From Cornus controversa (lineage: Eukaryota > Streptophyta > Magnoliopsida > Cornales > Cornaceae): a stretch of DNA of 64,000 nt. Position 1 is the first letter of the stretch. Every line of letters starts with the position of its first letter. The translations under genes were made by a program, and so were the position numbers. The stretch lies in NCBI GenBank assembly GCA_026545225.1, contig CM048848.1, positions 15,613,353 to 15,677,352 on the forward strand, read 5' to 3'. Of this stretch, positions 44,038 through 56,643 are shown in pieces. The notes under the pieces were generated by a model. That model saw only the letters and a program-made list of their open reading frames with translations. It did not search any database and was not told the origin of the DNA.

Positions 44038-47000
44038 TGTAATACCCGAAATTTGGACTTCAATTATTTTTTTTTAAAAAAATTTGAATTACTTTATATC
44101 TATATTTTTATTAATTCATGTGAAATACCTTATCTCTATATATTTTATCATTTTATGTGAGTTGCTTTTCTTTTATATGCATTTTAGCATTTCATGTGAA
44201 TTGATAAGTTTGATTTTGTTTATCATTTTATGTGGATTGTTGTTGTCTTTATAGATTCCAATTATTTCATGTGAATTTCTTTGTTTTATTTGTATCATTT
44301 TATGTGAATTGTGTATTGATTATGTATTGTCTGATTTAAATTTTAAAATGCTGTGGATTGGGTTGGGGAGGAATTTGGGCTGAAATGGTTGGGCTAGAGA
44401 TATGCTTAAGTTGATGGGCTAGGGTTATAGTTATATTATTTTCTTTTCTTTTGTTTATTTGGTTTTTAGAGAAAAGAAAATATAGAATAATAATATTAAT
44501 TAAAACAAAAGAAAATAAGAGACTAGGGTTTCTGCCGTTTACTTTATGCACAGAAACCAAGAGAGTAAACAAAAGAGAGAAGGGAGTGAAGGAATGATCG
44601 GGTGAACGGATTGTTGAATCGTCAGAGAGACAAGTTTGACTCTTCTCTTCCCCTTTGAATCCGTATGCATAGACTAGGTTTGAGGATTATGTTTATATTG
44701 AAAATTTGTATATAATTGTATGTTTATTTTTTGTTGCTTCCTGTTGATAAATTTCGTGAGAATTTATTATGCTAATTGTATATAGGAGTATAGATATATA
44801 TATGTAATAATATATGCATATATATTTATTGTATGTGTAAATTGTGTAGAAATTTGTTCATGCAATAATTTGGGATGGGAAAAGATGTTAATTCGTAAAC
44901 CTTCTGTGTTGTGATTGTCTAATACACGACCATTGATCTTTAGGAAAATAGATCATTGAAGAATTTGACTTTAATTTTTGAAATTTTACAAAGAACCCTA
45001 GAACTTGTGAATTGGGGTTTCCAATTTGGACCATTGTTGATGGGGCTTTTTGCACCAATGGGTAGAGGGCATCAAGGGGGGAAAGTTTGACACAAAAATG
45101 GGGCTGAACGGAGGTCTGACAAAGCCAGAATCAGGCTGGAAAAGTCCCCCAACGCACTGGGGAAGACAACACAACAGGCTCGTGTCCCCTACGCATGCCG
45201 CCGGCGCGTGGGGGCGCGTGCGACCAGAGTCAGCAGGTGGCCAGAAAATAATTTTTGGGCCCCACTCGCGGGGGCCCACTTTTAGGTCCAATATGGGCCC
45301 ATTCCAAATTGTTTTGATATTTTTTTGTATTTTTGAAATTTTTGGAAAAACTTGAAAATTTGAAAAATTATTTTTTAAAAATACTTTTCTGCATCGAAAA
45401 ATTCTCAAATTTTTATTGTAACTTCCGAGATGTTCAATGAACATGGGTTTAAATTTTCATGTTGAAATGAGCTCCCCTTGTAGTTTAATTGATTTTTAAA
45501 GTGTCCAAAAGTTGGGTTTTCAACTTCTTTTATTTTAGAAAATACTTTTATAATTCCAAAAATTCCAAAATTTTTACTGTAACTTTCTGGAGGTTGAATG
45601 CACTTGGGTTTAAATTTTTAACACAAAATAAGCTTTTCTTAGACTTCATTTGATTTTTAAAGTGTCTAAAAGTTGGGTTTTCACCTTCTTTTATTTTTAG
45701 AATATATTTTAAAATTTCAGAAAATTTTAAAAATTTCAGGTAACTTTATAGGGTTAAAATGCACCTGGGTTTTAAATTTTAGGTGGAAATGAGTTTCTCT
45801 TATGGTTTTATCGATTTTAAAGTATGTCTCAAAATTTATGTTTTATTTTATTTTGTTGGAAAAATATTTTTTTTAAATTTCCAAAAATTCCAGAATGTTT
45901 AAATAGGGTTCTTAGAAGTAGTATAGGCCCAAGAACTTAAATTCTAGTTAGGTTTTGACTCCCTTGAAGGTTTAGATAAATTAGAGGTTTGATTGGGTGT
46001 TTGTTTCTAAAGTGGATAATTGTGTTATTTGATTTACTTGAATGTGTTTTCCTTTGAAGTTATAACTATCCATGAAATACTTGATTATAGTTTACTTGTG
46101 AATGAGTTGTCTTATGGTGATGATCGCAAATCGGATAAGTTAAATCACTTTATTTTGTGCAAATTAAAATCATAATGCACCATATTTTATTTTATGTTTC
46201 ATATTGGGAAGGAGGTATGTAAGGATTGCCAGGCGTGTCAGAATCGCCAATACCTAATAAGGTATCTATACATCATATTTGGCATGTCAGGATTGCCAGG
46301 CATGTCAGGATCGCCAATACCTAATAAGGTATCTATGCATCATATTTGCAGGCGTGTCAGGATCGCCAATACCTAATAAGGTATCTATACATCATATTTG
46401 GCATATTAGGATTGCTAGGCGTGTCAGGATCGCTAATACCTAATAAGGTATCTATATATCATATTTGACATGTCAGGATTGCTAGGCTTGTCAGGATCGC
46501 CAATACCTAATAAGGTATCTATACATTATATTTGACATGTCAGGATTGCCTAGATTTAATAAAATGCATGCATATGTTTCTTTATTTTGAACTTAAAGAA
46601 TGTGTTCATTGTTGAATGATAAGGGTTTGTTGGGATAATGTATAAGATGGTTTTTATCTTTGAAAACATAAACTGAATAAGGAATAACCTGTATGTTTAC
46701 ACCTATAATTATCTCTTGTGTCCCTCACTCTAAGGGTATGTATATTGGTTCTCTGATTGGGATGTAGTAGATAACAATTGCTCGTGGGTTTAACCCACTT
46801 TGTTGATATTTCAGGTCCCAGGCAGGTTCCCCCGCGAGGATAGAGTGTTAGGGTGGGTTGTGGCAGACATCTCTTCTCATTAGTTTCAGGGTAGGAATTT
46901 ATCTTCTTCTTCAAGAATTTGAAACATGGAAATTTTTGGAGACTTTGGTTATTGGTTTTAAAATAGAGTTTAAACTCTTGTTCATTTTGGTTAAGGGGTC

Positions 47001-47212
47001 CTTAGGTTATGGGACTTCCAAATTGTATTACCAAGCACTTATTTAGTTGTTTACTTTTTATTTCAATTCAGTGGGATTTTCTGTTCAGCTTTTAGAATTT
47101 ATTTTAGTCTATCTTTTGCATTATATGCTTATTGCTATCAATTGTTAATATCCCTCAGGTTTTGTGTATGAGACTAGCCACCTCATGCGCGAAATATTCT
47201 GGGGATATTTCA
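44038..47212 (+). mobile_element. Solo LTR, 3175 bp
   Basis: Begins TGTAATACCCGAAATTTGG and ends GGGGATATTTCA, with the 5-bp duplication GTATC on both sides (44033-44037 and 47213-47217). No internal region is present, so the element was reduced by LTR-LTR recombination. It is homologous, in opposite orientation, to the LTR at 49519-53011. It contains about six copies of a TTTTATGTGAATTG motif at 44105-44320 and a minisatellite at 46203-46560. Short ORFs inside it are not supported as genes. Confidence 0.92.
46203..46560. repeat. LTR minisatellite with ATACCTAATAAGGTAT hairpin motif (solo LTR)
   Basis: About five units of roughly 65-75 bp. Each has one or two GTCAGGAT[TC]GCC motifs followed by ATACCTAATAAGGTAT, which can form a 6-bp stem and 4-nt loop. 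Confidence 0.88.
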
Positions 47213-47217
47213 GTATC

Positions 47218-47983
47218 TTTTAGAGAAAGATAGATAAAGGAAGATCCCATTCTCTTTGCAGCCATATGCAGGATTGGCTTGGAACAATTAATTAAAGATC
47301 ATCTCACCAGCATACAAGTATGCCTTTTTTTTTCTGGAAGACCATCCAAGTAGTCATTAGCATACAGTTTTATGTGATTTCATAAAGGGGATTCCTTTTG
47401 ATTTAAAAGTCTTGGGCTACTCATAATGGGCCTTAAGTCTGGGCTTACCCCTAGGGTCCCTTTCAGGAATCCATCCTATTTTGTATGTTGCAGGCCTTCC
47501 TATTGGGCTACTACCTATATTTTATCAGCCTTCAACCGCTTGCCTACTATTCGTAGGTGTTAGGTATTGCGGTTCATATTTCTAATACAATTAGATTTCT
47601 ATATAGAGTTCTATTTTAATAGGTAATTCTTGGAGGACAAGTTGTCCTAGGCTCTAAAAAATTGTAATCCTTGCGCAACAAAGAATGAGTTTGGAGATTC
47701 TATAAATATAGGTAGGGTTAAAGGGAAAAAAGAGAGAGAGAGATGTAAGGGGTTGATGAGTGTTGTAAGGAGAGGAAAGAGTAGATCTAATTACGGGGAG
47801 AAAATGCCAATAGAAAGAGTGTGTGTGGTAGACTACTTTCTGCGTGTTGTATATTCTCTTCTCATTTATAGTGAAATCTCTCTCTCCATAGTGGTAACCC
47901 GAGAGTTGGGTGAACCATGTAAAATATTGTATTATGCGTGGATGTGTTTGATTTTTATCCCTATATATACGCGTGTGGTTGTT
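47218..47983. other. Unassigned stretch, possibly an LTR or retroposon remnant
   Basis: The first part continues the sequence into which the solo LTR inserted. Near 47632-47740 the motif GGAGGACAAGTTGTCC and a TCTATAAATATAGG box look like LTR promoter sequence of a copia-type element, but no ends or ORFs confirm it. The ORFs in this stretch are not convincing. Confidence 0.25.
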
Positions 47984-48260
47984 CACTACAAGAAAAAAAG
48001 TTTTTAATGACATATTTTTTTTACGGCGGACCCGCATACCTATGGTAGAAAGTGAATTTCTACGACAGGCCTGTGGTGAAAAGTTATTTTATACGGCGGG
48101 CTATGTAGGCCCGTCGTAGAAACCCACTTTCCACCATGGATATAGTGGCCCATGGTAGAAACACACTTTCCACCATGGGCTAGGTCCATGATGAAAATAT
48201 TTGTCTTTACCACAGCCTTAGCCCATGATGGAAGGTCTTCTTTTTGGAAAATTAAAATTC
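47984..48260. mobile_element. Left terminal region of a CACTA transposon
   Basis: Starts CACTACAAGAAAAAAAGT at 47984, the CACTA terminus, and is followed by direct and inverted copies of a subterminal motif (TTTCCACCATGG / CCATGGTAGAAA, TACGGCGG). The subterminal motif differs from that of the CACTA end at 12935, so it is another family. No right end or transposase is recognised. Confidence 0.7.
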
Positions 48261-49166
48261 GCGGTGTTTTTTCTTTCTTTTTTTCAGTGAGTGAAAATTC
48301 GCATGGTAGCTAAACCTTCTCTTTTTTTAAGTAAAAAAAACCTCTCTTTCTCATTTGATGCCCCTAATCCTCTCTCTTTATCCCTTCCTTCGATTGAAAC
48401 AAGCCAACTAATGCCCGAACCCTCGTTCGATATTGAAGCCCTAAGCCAAACACCACATTCATGAGATTCTTTGGATTTTAGCCCTCGTTTGATACCCTAA
48501 CCCTCTCTTTCTCTCTGTCACTACTATGCTCCTTCCCGACTGCAATTTTAACATCTACCATTCATCATTATCAGGTTCAGAGAGAGAAGCTTCATTTACA
48601 AGAGAAGCGCCAATGTATTATATTTTTTATTTATATTACCCATGTGTCTATATATTTCTTGTTGCTCAATGCTTTAAAAATATTCATATACTCATGGCAA
48701 TTTCTAATGAAGTGAATAAATATGTAGCTCACTCTAATGTGTTTATTATTAAAGAAAATGCAATAATGTTAAATCTTTAAGCCTAGAAAGAGGCAGATAA
48801 TTCAGTCATGCTAATTCACTTATGTTATATTCCTTGATGCTTTAAGCCTCAGGCCTTCACATGGAGTGAGTGGGAGTGTCCAAACCTGGGCTATATATGT
48901 TTGTTTAGAAACTAAAAACTTCAACATAGTTGGCAAGAAAGCATTTCCTATTTGGTTTGGACTCTTGGATTAATGTATGTATGTTGAAGAAAGCATTAAT
49001 GTATACATGTGAATGCGGCCTAGGAGCACTTTGGGTAGTAAATTTGCTTAAACCTAATTTTTGTGAAATCATAATATAATTAAAGCTTAATTAGAAGTCA
49101 TTAATGGCCGAAGTTGTCACATTTTAGGCATAGTGCATGGCATTAAGGGTTCTATTATTTTCGCTG

Positions 49167-49211
<45 letters not shown>

Positions 49212-49518
49212 AAAACTAACATCCAAACATCATGCACTAAAAGAAAATTTGGACGAGGTCATTGTAAGAATTAATTATCATCCACACGGAGCTTATAATG
49301 CTACCTTTGACTAACAAATGCCTTTTTAGATTAATTATTTCTTATAGCTTTCTTCGAGGTTCTTATATCAGCATTCATTAACCCTTTTAAACAATAAAAT
49401 TGTCTCACTCCCTCTTAAATAAAATTAAGAGACTAATTTATTCTTCATTTGGTTTAAAACAATGAAAAATGTTAAGGGTCTGATGGCAAAAACATTAATG
49501 TATACATGTTGAAGAGTT
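48261..49518. other. Non-coding stretch with a (TA)n microsatellite
   Basis: Probably internal CACTA or older repeat DNA. A CT-rich stretch at 48300-48520 resembles a leader. A (TA)n run lies at 49170-49209. No gene is supported; the 84-residue frame at 48526-48780 has no recognisable feature. Confidence 0.4.
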
Positions 49519-52500
49519 TGAAATACCCCTTACAATTTCACGCATTGCATGGCCAGTCTCACACATAAAACGTAAGGATACTTCCAACTGATAGCATACA
49601 AGCATAGAATATAAGGACAACAGAAAAAGAATTTTAAATACTGAAAGGAAAGTCTAACTAAAGTAAATGAAAATGTTAAACAACATAATACGAGTCTGAA
49701 TAATACAACTTGGAAGTCCCGTAACTCAAGGATCCCTTAACCAAAAATTATAAAAGTAAATACTTTTTGCAAAGATCTAAGTCCCTACACTGAAGTCTGG
49801 TAAGAAATAGATGACTGCCATGCTCTACGAACTCAAGACTCTCACTTCGTGGCGAAAACTGCCTGGAACTTGAAATATCAACAAAGTGGGTTAAACCCAT
49901 GAGCAAGTTCCTCTACTACCACCCAATCAGAGAACTGGAAAACATACCCTCTATATGAGGACAATAAAAACATATAGATACATACCATTTAGTCATTTAA
50001 TCTTCTGTATCAAAAATAATTAGAACTATGTTCTGAACCAACCCATCCATTATCACAGTAAAGGTAGAACAAATTTCTAAGTTCAAACCATAGGCAATCC
50101 TAACATGCTTGAACACACTAAGTTTTCTAATCAGATTCTAGGCAATTCTACCATGCCTTCCTCCATATTTTAAAATTTTCTTACTAGGTAATAGGCAACC
50201 TATCCTACCTCCACCAATAATCCTTCTACAAAACACCAAACTTATGTTTATATACAATTAAATATAACTCACCAACTCATAAACATATTCACAATTGACC
50301 CTGTAACCTAAGAATAAAGCAATCCCACACACTACACTAACCCATATGTTATTACAAAGCATGTGCAGACTAGTTTTAAGTTTACATAAGAGGCAATCCT
50401 AACATGCCCGAATACATATCGAGTAATTTTCTTATTAGATATTAGGCAATCCTGACATGCCCCAAATATAATGTATAAATACCTTATTAGGTGTTAGGCA
50501 ATCCTGACATGCCTGAAAATCCTGAGATGCCTCAAAATATAATGTATAGATACCTTATTAGGTAATAGGCAATCTTGACATGCCTAGCAATCCTGACATG
50601 CGGCAAAAAATAATGTATAGATACCTTATTAGGTATTAGGCAATCCTGACATGCCGCAAAATGTAATGTATAGATACCTTATTAGGCATTAGAAATAAGG
50701 TATTAGGCAATCCTGACATGCCACAAAATATAATGTATAAATAATTATTAGGTGTTAGGCAATCCTGACATGCCTGACAATCATGACATGTCGCAAAATG
50801 TAATGTATAAATAACTTATTAGGTATTAGGCAATCCTGACATGCCTGACAATCCTGACATGCCGCATAATGTAATGTACAGACACCTTATTAGGTATTAG
50901 ACAATCCAGACATGCCTGACAATCCTGCCATGCCGCAAAATATAATGTATAGATACCTTATTAGGTATTAGACAATCCTGATATGCCGCAAAATGTAATG
51001 CATAGATACCTTATTAGGTATTAAGCAATCCTGACATGCCTGGCAATATTGACATGCAACAAAATATAATGTATAGATACCTTATTATGTATTAGACAAT
51101 CCTGACATGTCGCAAAATGTAATGTATAGATTACTTATTAAGTATTAGACAATCCTAACATGTCTCCTTATTACATTTAAATAATAATCTAACATACTTA
51201 AAAGCATGCTAATTAATATCATAAAAATTCTATCGTCACATTTATTAATTAAACAATTAAAAATGACACAACATACCATGAAAGTAACTGAGTTTAACAT
51301 ACTCCCATAATTTGATTTAAACATCATACAATTAATGAAGAACATTTATGATAGCAAAAAAGCAATTAAAGGAAAATAAAAAATTAATTGAAAAGAAAAC
51401 CCCACCATAAAGCGTACATTTCAATTTAAATATCAAGTATATCTAAACCTAGCTCTAGCCTAGGTTTCTGTGCATAATCTATTTTTAAAAGTCTAAAATT
51501 TATTTTTTTGGAATTTTTTGAAATTTTTCGGTAATTTAAAAATATTTTCAAAACAAAAGAAAATTAAAATTCCAACTTTAAAGTACACTTTTGTACTAAA
51601 TCTACAACAAGGAGAACTTATTTCATCTAAAAATTAAAGTCCCATGTATTTTCTATCCAAAAGTTAAATTTGAATTTTTGAAATTTTTTTGGAATTTAAA
51701 AGTAATTTAAAAAAATATTTTTCCTATTCTTTTTTCAATTTAAAAAAATAAAATTATTTAAATATTTCGGACTGGCCCAGTGGTTGGGCTCGAGGAGTGG
51801 GACCAGACCACCATTTTTTCGATCCCCGCTGGTCACTGGAGGCCGTCGGACGCGCCCCCACGCGCTGGCTGTCTGCGTGGGCTTGCGCGGCCCCTGGTTT
51901 CCTTCCCCCTTCAACAGCCTCTGTTCGTTGGTTTTCCTAGCTGTGCGCGTGCCAGGCCTTTCCAGCCATTTTTCGGCTACTTAGCCATCCCAATTTGACC
52001 CAAAAAATGTATGAATCAACTCCTTATCATCAAAGCTTTCAATTAGTATAAAAATCTTCACCAAAAACTCCTTAAATTGAAAATCCCCAAATCAAAGTTT
52101 CTAGGGTTCTTCAACCTAAACCTCAAAATTTTGTCAAATTACTCCACAATTCACAACCCAACAACTCAAGGATCATTCCTAGAGGTGTAACGAACACTTT
52201 GTTTGGGTTACATTCCATCAAACACAGGTTTAACTTGTTCATATGAATTTGCATGATTGTGTATATATAACATATATACATATATATATATATATACCAG
52301 TATATATAACTATACACATATACACAACAACTATCCTCATTAATCTACATAAGCAAAATCCCAATTTAATATACCTAATCATACATAAACCTATATGTAT
52401 ATGTATAAACTTGTATATGCATGAAATCATACAACACAAAATATTTATCTATGTTTACAAGTTCAAAGGGGAAGTGAAGAGATTGAATTTGCCTTTCGAT

Positions 52501-53011
52501 CTTGAAAGATCACATCCTCTCCCTTTTTCTTTGGCATCTACCATTCTCTCCCTGTCTGTGTATAGAAACTCTTTGTGCGTAAGAACGATTGAACCCTAAT
52601 TTCTATTTTCTCTTTTCTAGAATTATTAAAATAATTCCTAAATAATTAAAAATAATAAATATAATATATTTAACCCACCTGTGTGTGTGTGTGTGTATAT
52701 ACATATATATATAGCCCAACCCAACAGTCTAGCCCAACCTGATAATAATTTAAAATAAAAGGAATTGCAGCCCAAAATCCACCTAATTTATTTAAAAGAA
52801 AAATTACATGTAAAACAAATATTTCACAAACATTTAAAATCAATCAACACTTAGCAACAAATCAAACATCCACATTAAACAAAAAGAACAGGCATTGACA
52901 AAATTAACTAAAACATTTAAAACCCCACAAAGTAAACAATTTAAATAATTAACAACCCAATTAAATAATTAAAAATTCAATTTAAATATCCTCAAATTAC
53001 GGGGTATTACA
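49519..53011 (-). repeat. 3' LTR of element E
   Basis: It shares ends and ordered blocks with the solo LTR (for example GGTTTAACCCACTTTGTTGA), but is about 320 bp longer, mainly because the minisatellite at 50395-51170 is larger. Divergence between the two is high. Confidence 0.85.
50395..51170. repeat. Expanded LTR minisatellite with ATACCTTATTAGGTAT hairpin motif (element E)
   Basis: About twelve units of 55-75 bp with AGGCAATCCTGACATGCC and ATACCTTATTAGGTAT. The solo LTR has about five. Some units carry one and others two copies of the AATCCTGACATGCC block. Confidence 0.9.
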
Positions 53012-53235
53012 TTTTTTCCCCCTAAAAAGAGGAATTCCATCATCGGAATTCACTTAATACCTGAAATGAAAACCTCTGGATATTTTGCTTTTATTTCACC
53101 CTCCTTTTTTCAAGTGGACTCTTCCTCATTGTAGTGACTCCATTGAACCTGAACTAAAGGAATAGTCTTGGAATGAAGGACTTGGTTCCTTTGGTCAAGA
53201 ATACAGTAAGGTTGCTCCACATATGTTGCATCTAG

Positions 53236-55041
53236 CTACAATTCAATCTCCCCAACCTCAATATGCTGATAAACATCATCATCCTTAAGGAATTTTTGTA
53301 ACATAGACACATGAAAGACATTATGCACCTTGTGCATTGTGTCTGGTAACGCCAATCTATACTCTACTGCCCAGATCTTATTAATAATCATGAAAGGACC
53401 CAAAAAATGAGGCGACAACTTTCTCATTTTTCCTAAATCGTATTACTCCCTTCATGGGAGAAACCTTGAGTAAAACTTGATCCCCTACTTTGAACTTTAG
53501 TGCTCGAGTTCTCCGATCAGTGATAACTCTCCCGTCTACTATGAGCAGTCCGCATACGATCTCTAATAAGAGTGACTTTCTCAGATATGTCCTTAATGAA
53601 TTTAGGACCGTATCAATAGTATTTTGATAACTATTGTTATAAGTAAACTCAACAAATGACAAATAACTCTCCCAGTGACCTTAGAAGTCGAGTACACATG
53701 CTCGCAACATATCCTCCAGATCTGATGAACCCTCTCAGTCTGACCATCGGTCTTAGGGTGATAGGCTATACTGAGATGCAGAGCTGTACCCATAGCCTGT
53801 TGAAAACTCTTCAAAAATCCTAAAACAAAGTTTGGATATCTTTCCGATATAATGGACAAAGGTATGCCATGGAGCTTCAATCTCTACAATGTAAAGCTTT
53901 GCGTATTGCTTTGAGTTGTACCTCGAGCGAACTTGCAAGAAATGGGTTGATTTTGTCAACCTGTCCACTATCACCCAAATAGCATCATGATTTCGCTATG
54001 AGGTGGGAAGTCCCACAATGAAATCCATAGAAATGTTCTCCCATTTCCACTCTGGTATAGGTAGTGGCTCAAAGATCCCGGTGATCTCTGGTGATAAATC
54101 TTGATCATTTGATAAGTGCTACACTTAGAAAGAAATATAGCAATGTCCTTCTTCATGCCTGCCCACCAAAACTGGCACTTCATGTCCTGGTACATTTTAT
54201 CCCCACTTGGGTGTACCAAAAACTGAGAACTGTGAGCCTCACTCATCACTACCCTCCTCAATTCATCATTGGGAGGAACCACTAACTGCCCTTTGTATCT
54301 CAATCCTCCATCTGTACCCACTGTATAGAATAGTACTTCCCCAAATTTCAGCTTAGCCACTTTCTTTATGCACTGGGGTCAGTAAGTTGATCTGTGATTA
54401 CCCTCCGAATGATAGCAGGTGTCACCACTACACACGATACAAAGGCGCCACTCTGAGGAGTAGCTAGAATAGGTGCAGTTGGCAATCTGCTTTTCAACTT
54501 ATCAAATGTCGCCTGACAAGAGTCATCCCAAACAAAAGACACACCCTTTTTAGTCAGAAGAGTGAGTGGACTCGCAATATTGGAGAAACCCTGAATAAAC
54601 CTGCGATAATAACCAACTAACCTGAGAAAACTATGAATCTATGTAGGTGAGGTAAGCTGCCCCACTCTAACACTGCCGACACCTTGCTTGGATCAACTGC
54701 TATCCCCTTCTCAGATATTACATAACCCAAGAACTTCACCTCCCTCTACCAGAATCACATTCCTCAAACTTTGCATACAATTGGTGATCTCTTAGTGTGT
54801 GCAGAACAATACTGAGATATTTGGCGTAATCCTCCTCTGACCTAGAATTAGGCTTGGTGCTTGGTGTTAAATCAATCACAAAGTTTATCTCACGACTCGG
54901 TGGTAGCCTTGGAATTTCCTAAAAGACATCCTGAAAGTCTCGCGCCACTGGAATGGAATCCATAGAAACTGTAATTTCCTTTAGAGACTCCTCACTAATA
55001 AAGAATGGGTGAGCACTAGACCCTCCATTTGATTGCGACAT
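53236..55041 (-). pseudogene. Decayed pol of element E
   Basis: From the ATG at 55041 the minus strand reads RT N-terminal sequence (VARDFQDVF-like block, PPSREI) to about 54850. It then jumps directly to sequence normally found after the catalytic core (SEEDYAKYLSIVLHTLRDHQLYAKF). The YXDD region is absent, so most of the RT core was deleted. RNase H remains are poor. The integrase zinc site at about 54300-54160 has H, H and C but the last Cys is Tyr (KCSTYQ). The integrase core (53974-53600) and C-terminal module (53427-53236, PHFLGPF ... NVFHVSML) are split by stops and frameshifts. Confidence 0.82.
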
Positions 55042-55128
55042 AGTAATAAAAATAACTAGCTAATTTCAGTGAACCCTAAACCCTAACCCGATATAGCAAA
55101 AAAATAATTGCTTTATTATGGCAATTAA

Positions 55129-56643
55129 TGATTCGTGTGTGAGTGTGACTTAAAAAGTATATCAATTAAAAATTTTCACACTTCGCAATAGAACGAATTC
55201 CTTGCAGAATAGGGTTATCGAAAGGAGTATCGTACCTCAGGGATTATGGTCTGATGAGTTGGAATACGAAATTAATTCTAACTAAATTTATAAGAAAAGA
55301 ATTCTGATTTTTAAACTAAATTAATTAAAAAGGAAAATAAAATAAATCAAAGTAAACAGATAGTGAAGATAATATGAGAGAAATCTAGGGTGTTTGACTT
55401 CACCACTAACTCCACAATCAATGGTCAATTGAATTAACTATAGGGGAATTACATCATGCATAAGTGGTGTCGGTGGCTACAAGCTCACCTTCATCCGTCA
55501 AGAAGATAACATATGATTAAGGCTAAGCCATGGACTATCTTCGATTGGCATGGGCCATCTGCCTAACTACTCTAATCTAGGGTGCAGTATGGTTCATCTT
55601 CTCTAGGCATAATCCATCAAAGCTCTTAACAATATATTCAGTGATTACCATTGTATAATAATCGCTCTCATAATCACAGAAAACAAGAGAGATTGAGTTC
55701 AATAACAACAACTAAATATCTAAGACAAGATAAGAAATCATTGAGATTGAATTTACAAGACTTTTATTGCTCAATTCTATAATAAGAATCCTCTGAATTA
55801 CACAATCTATGCATGTATATAAAGGTCCCCAATAATTAAAACAATCAAACCATTGATGCTTTGTTAGGGCTACATCAAAACCCTAGTGGATGAACTAGCT
55901 GCTCATGGTAGAAGAAGAAGCTTCAACTGTTGAGGAAGAAGGCATCATCTTCATGAATTACGCGTATGACTTCGTTCTCCAATGGCTCTGCAATATGTTT
56001 CTGTTCTCTTCTCAGCCCTCTCAGACTCTCCAAACTCTCTAATCTCTCCCCTCAATTCAGCCTCTTATTCTTCACTTTATTCCCCAAGAGAATACACCAA
56101 AGTCCTAATCCAATTAGGAATAAATTAGGGTTTCCCGCAGCACTAATCAGGTGAATTTTTTCTACTGACTTCGGCCCAACTTTTGACCCACTAGAAGTCC
56201 GATTTACGAAATTTTCGTGAAATACACAAGTGTGCAGAATCATGTCAAATTTCGTTCAACTTTAGGTGAAAATAATGTCGATTTGAGGCTCGAAAATAAG
56301 ACTTCTGGTCCATTTTTCAAAACGGGATTAAGACTGTATTATGCGCAGATTTGGGGTTCAGGCCCGAAACCTTCTTAAGCAGTTGTAATTCTCTTGGACC
56401 TCTTTCTTGGGCTGATTTGAGTTGAAATAAATGGTTGAATGATTCTCCTTGATGTAGGCTTCATCTAACCATCTTGGATGTCTTCTTTAAAAGCCCAAAA
56501 GCTTGGTTTTAACTGAAATAATCATTAAGGCCCTGAAAATACATAAAACACTAAAACGAAGTAAAATAACAAAATAATCTATCACTAAGAGAATAAAATA
56601 CATAAGTTAAGAGGCTAGAATGCGTAACATTCAACGCCTATCA
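55129..56643 (-). repeat. 3' LTR of element C
   Basis: On the minus strand it begins TGATAGGCGTTGAATG right after the polypurine tract and ends CACACGAATCA; 1515 bp. Its U3 half matches the + strand LTR at 63169-64000 closely, and its other end matches 62793-63168 less closely. Confidence 0.9.

Larger units (their letters stand above)
49519..55041 (-). mobile_element. Chromovirus-type Ty3/gypsy element E, decayed and 5' truncated
   Basis: On the minus strand a degenerate pol leads to a polypurine tract (AGGGGGAAAAAA, 53012-53025) and a 3493-bp 3' LTR that starts TGTAATACCCC at 53011 and ends GGGGTATTTCA at 49519. The 5' part is not present; element C begins 88 bp beyond the last recognisable pol sequence and may have inserted into it. 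The integrase C-terminus resembles chromoviruses. The LTR is the same family as the solo LTR at 44038-47212. Confidence 0.85.

Noticed and set aside
45050..45355. 101-residue ORF in the solo LTR and similar frames at 51780-51998
   Set aside because: The region is a GC-richer part of the LTR; frames are not conserved between the two LTRs.
49170..49209. (TA)n run as an origin or regulatory site
   Set aside because: A simple microsatellite explains it.
52243..52599. 118-residue ORF rich in Ile/Tyr
   Set aside because: It is translation of TATATA-rich low-complexity DNA in the E LTR.
55073..55089. CCCTAAACCCTAACCC as an interstitial telomere tract
   Set aside because: Only two or three units; such short telo-box-like motifs are common in plant DNA.
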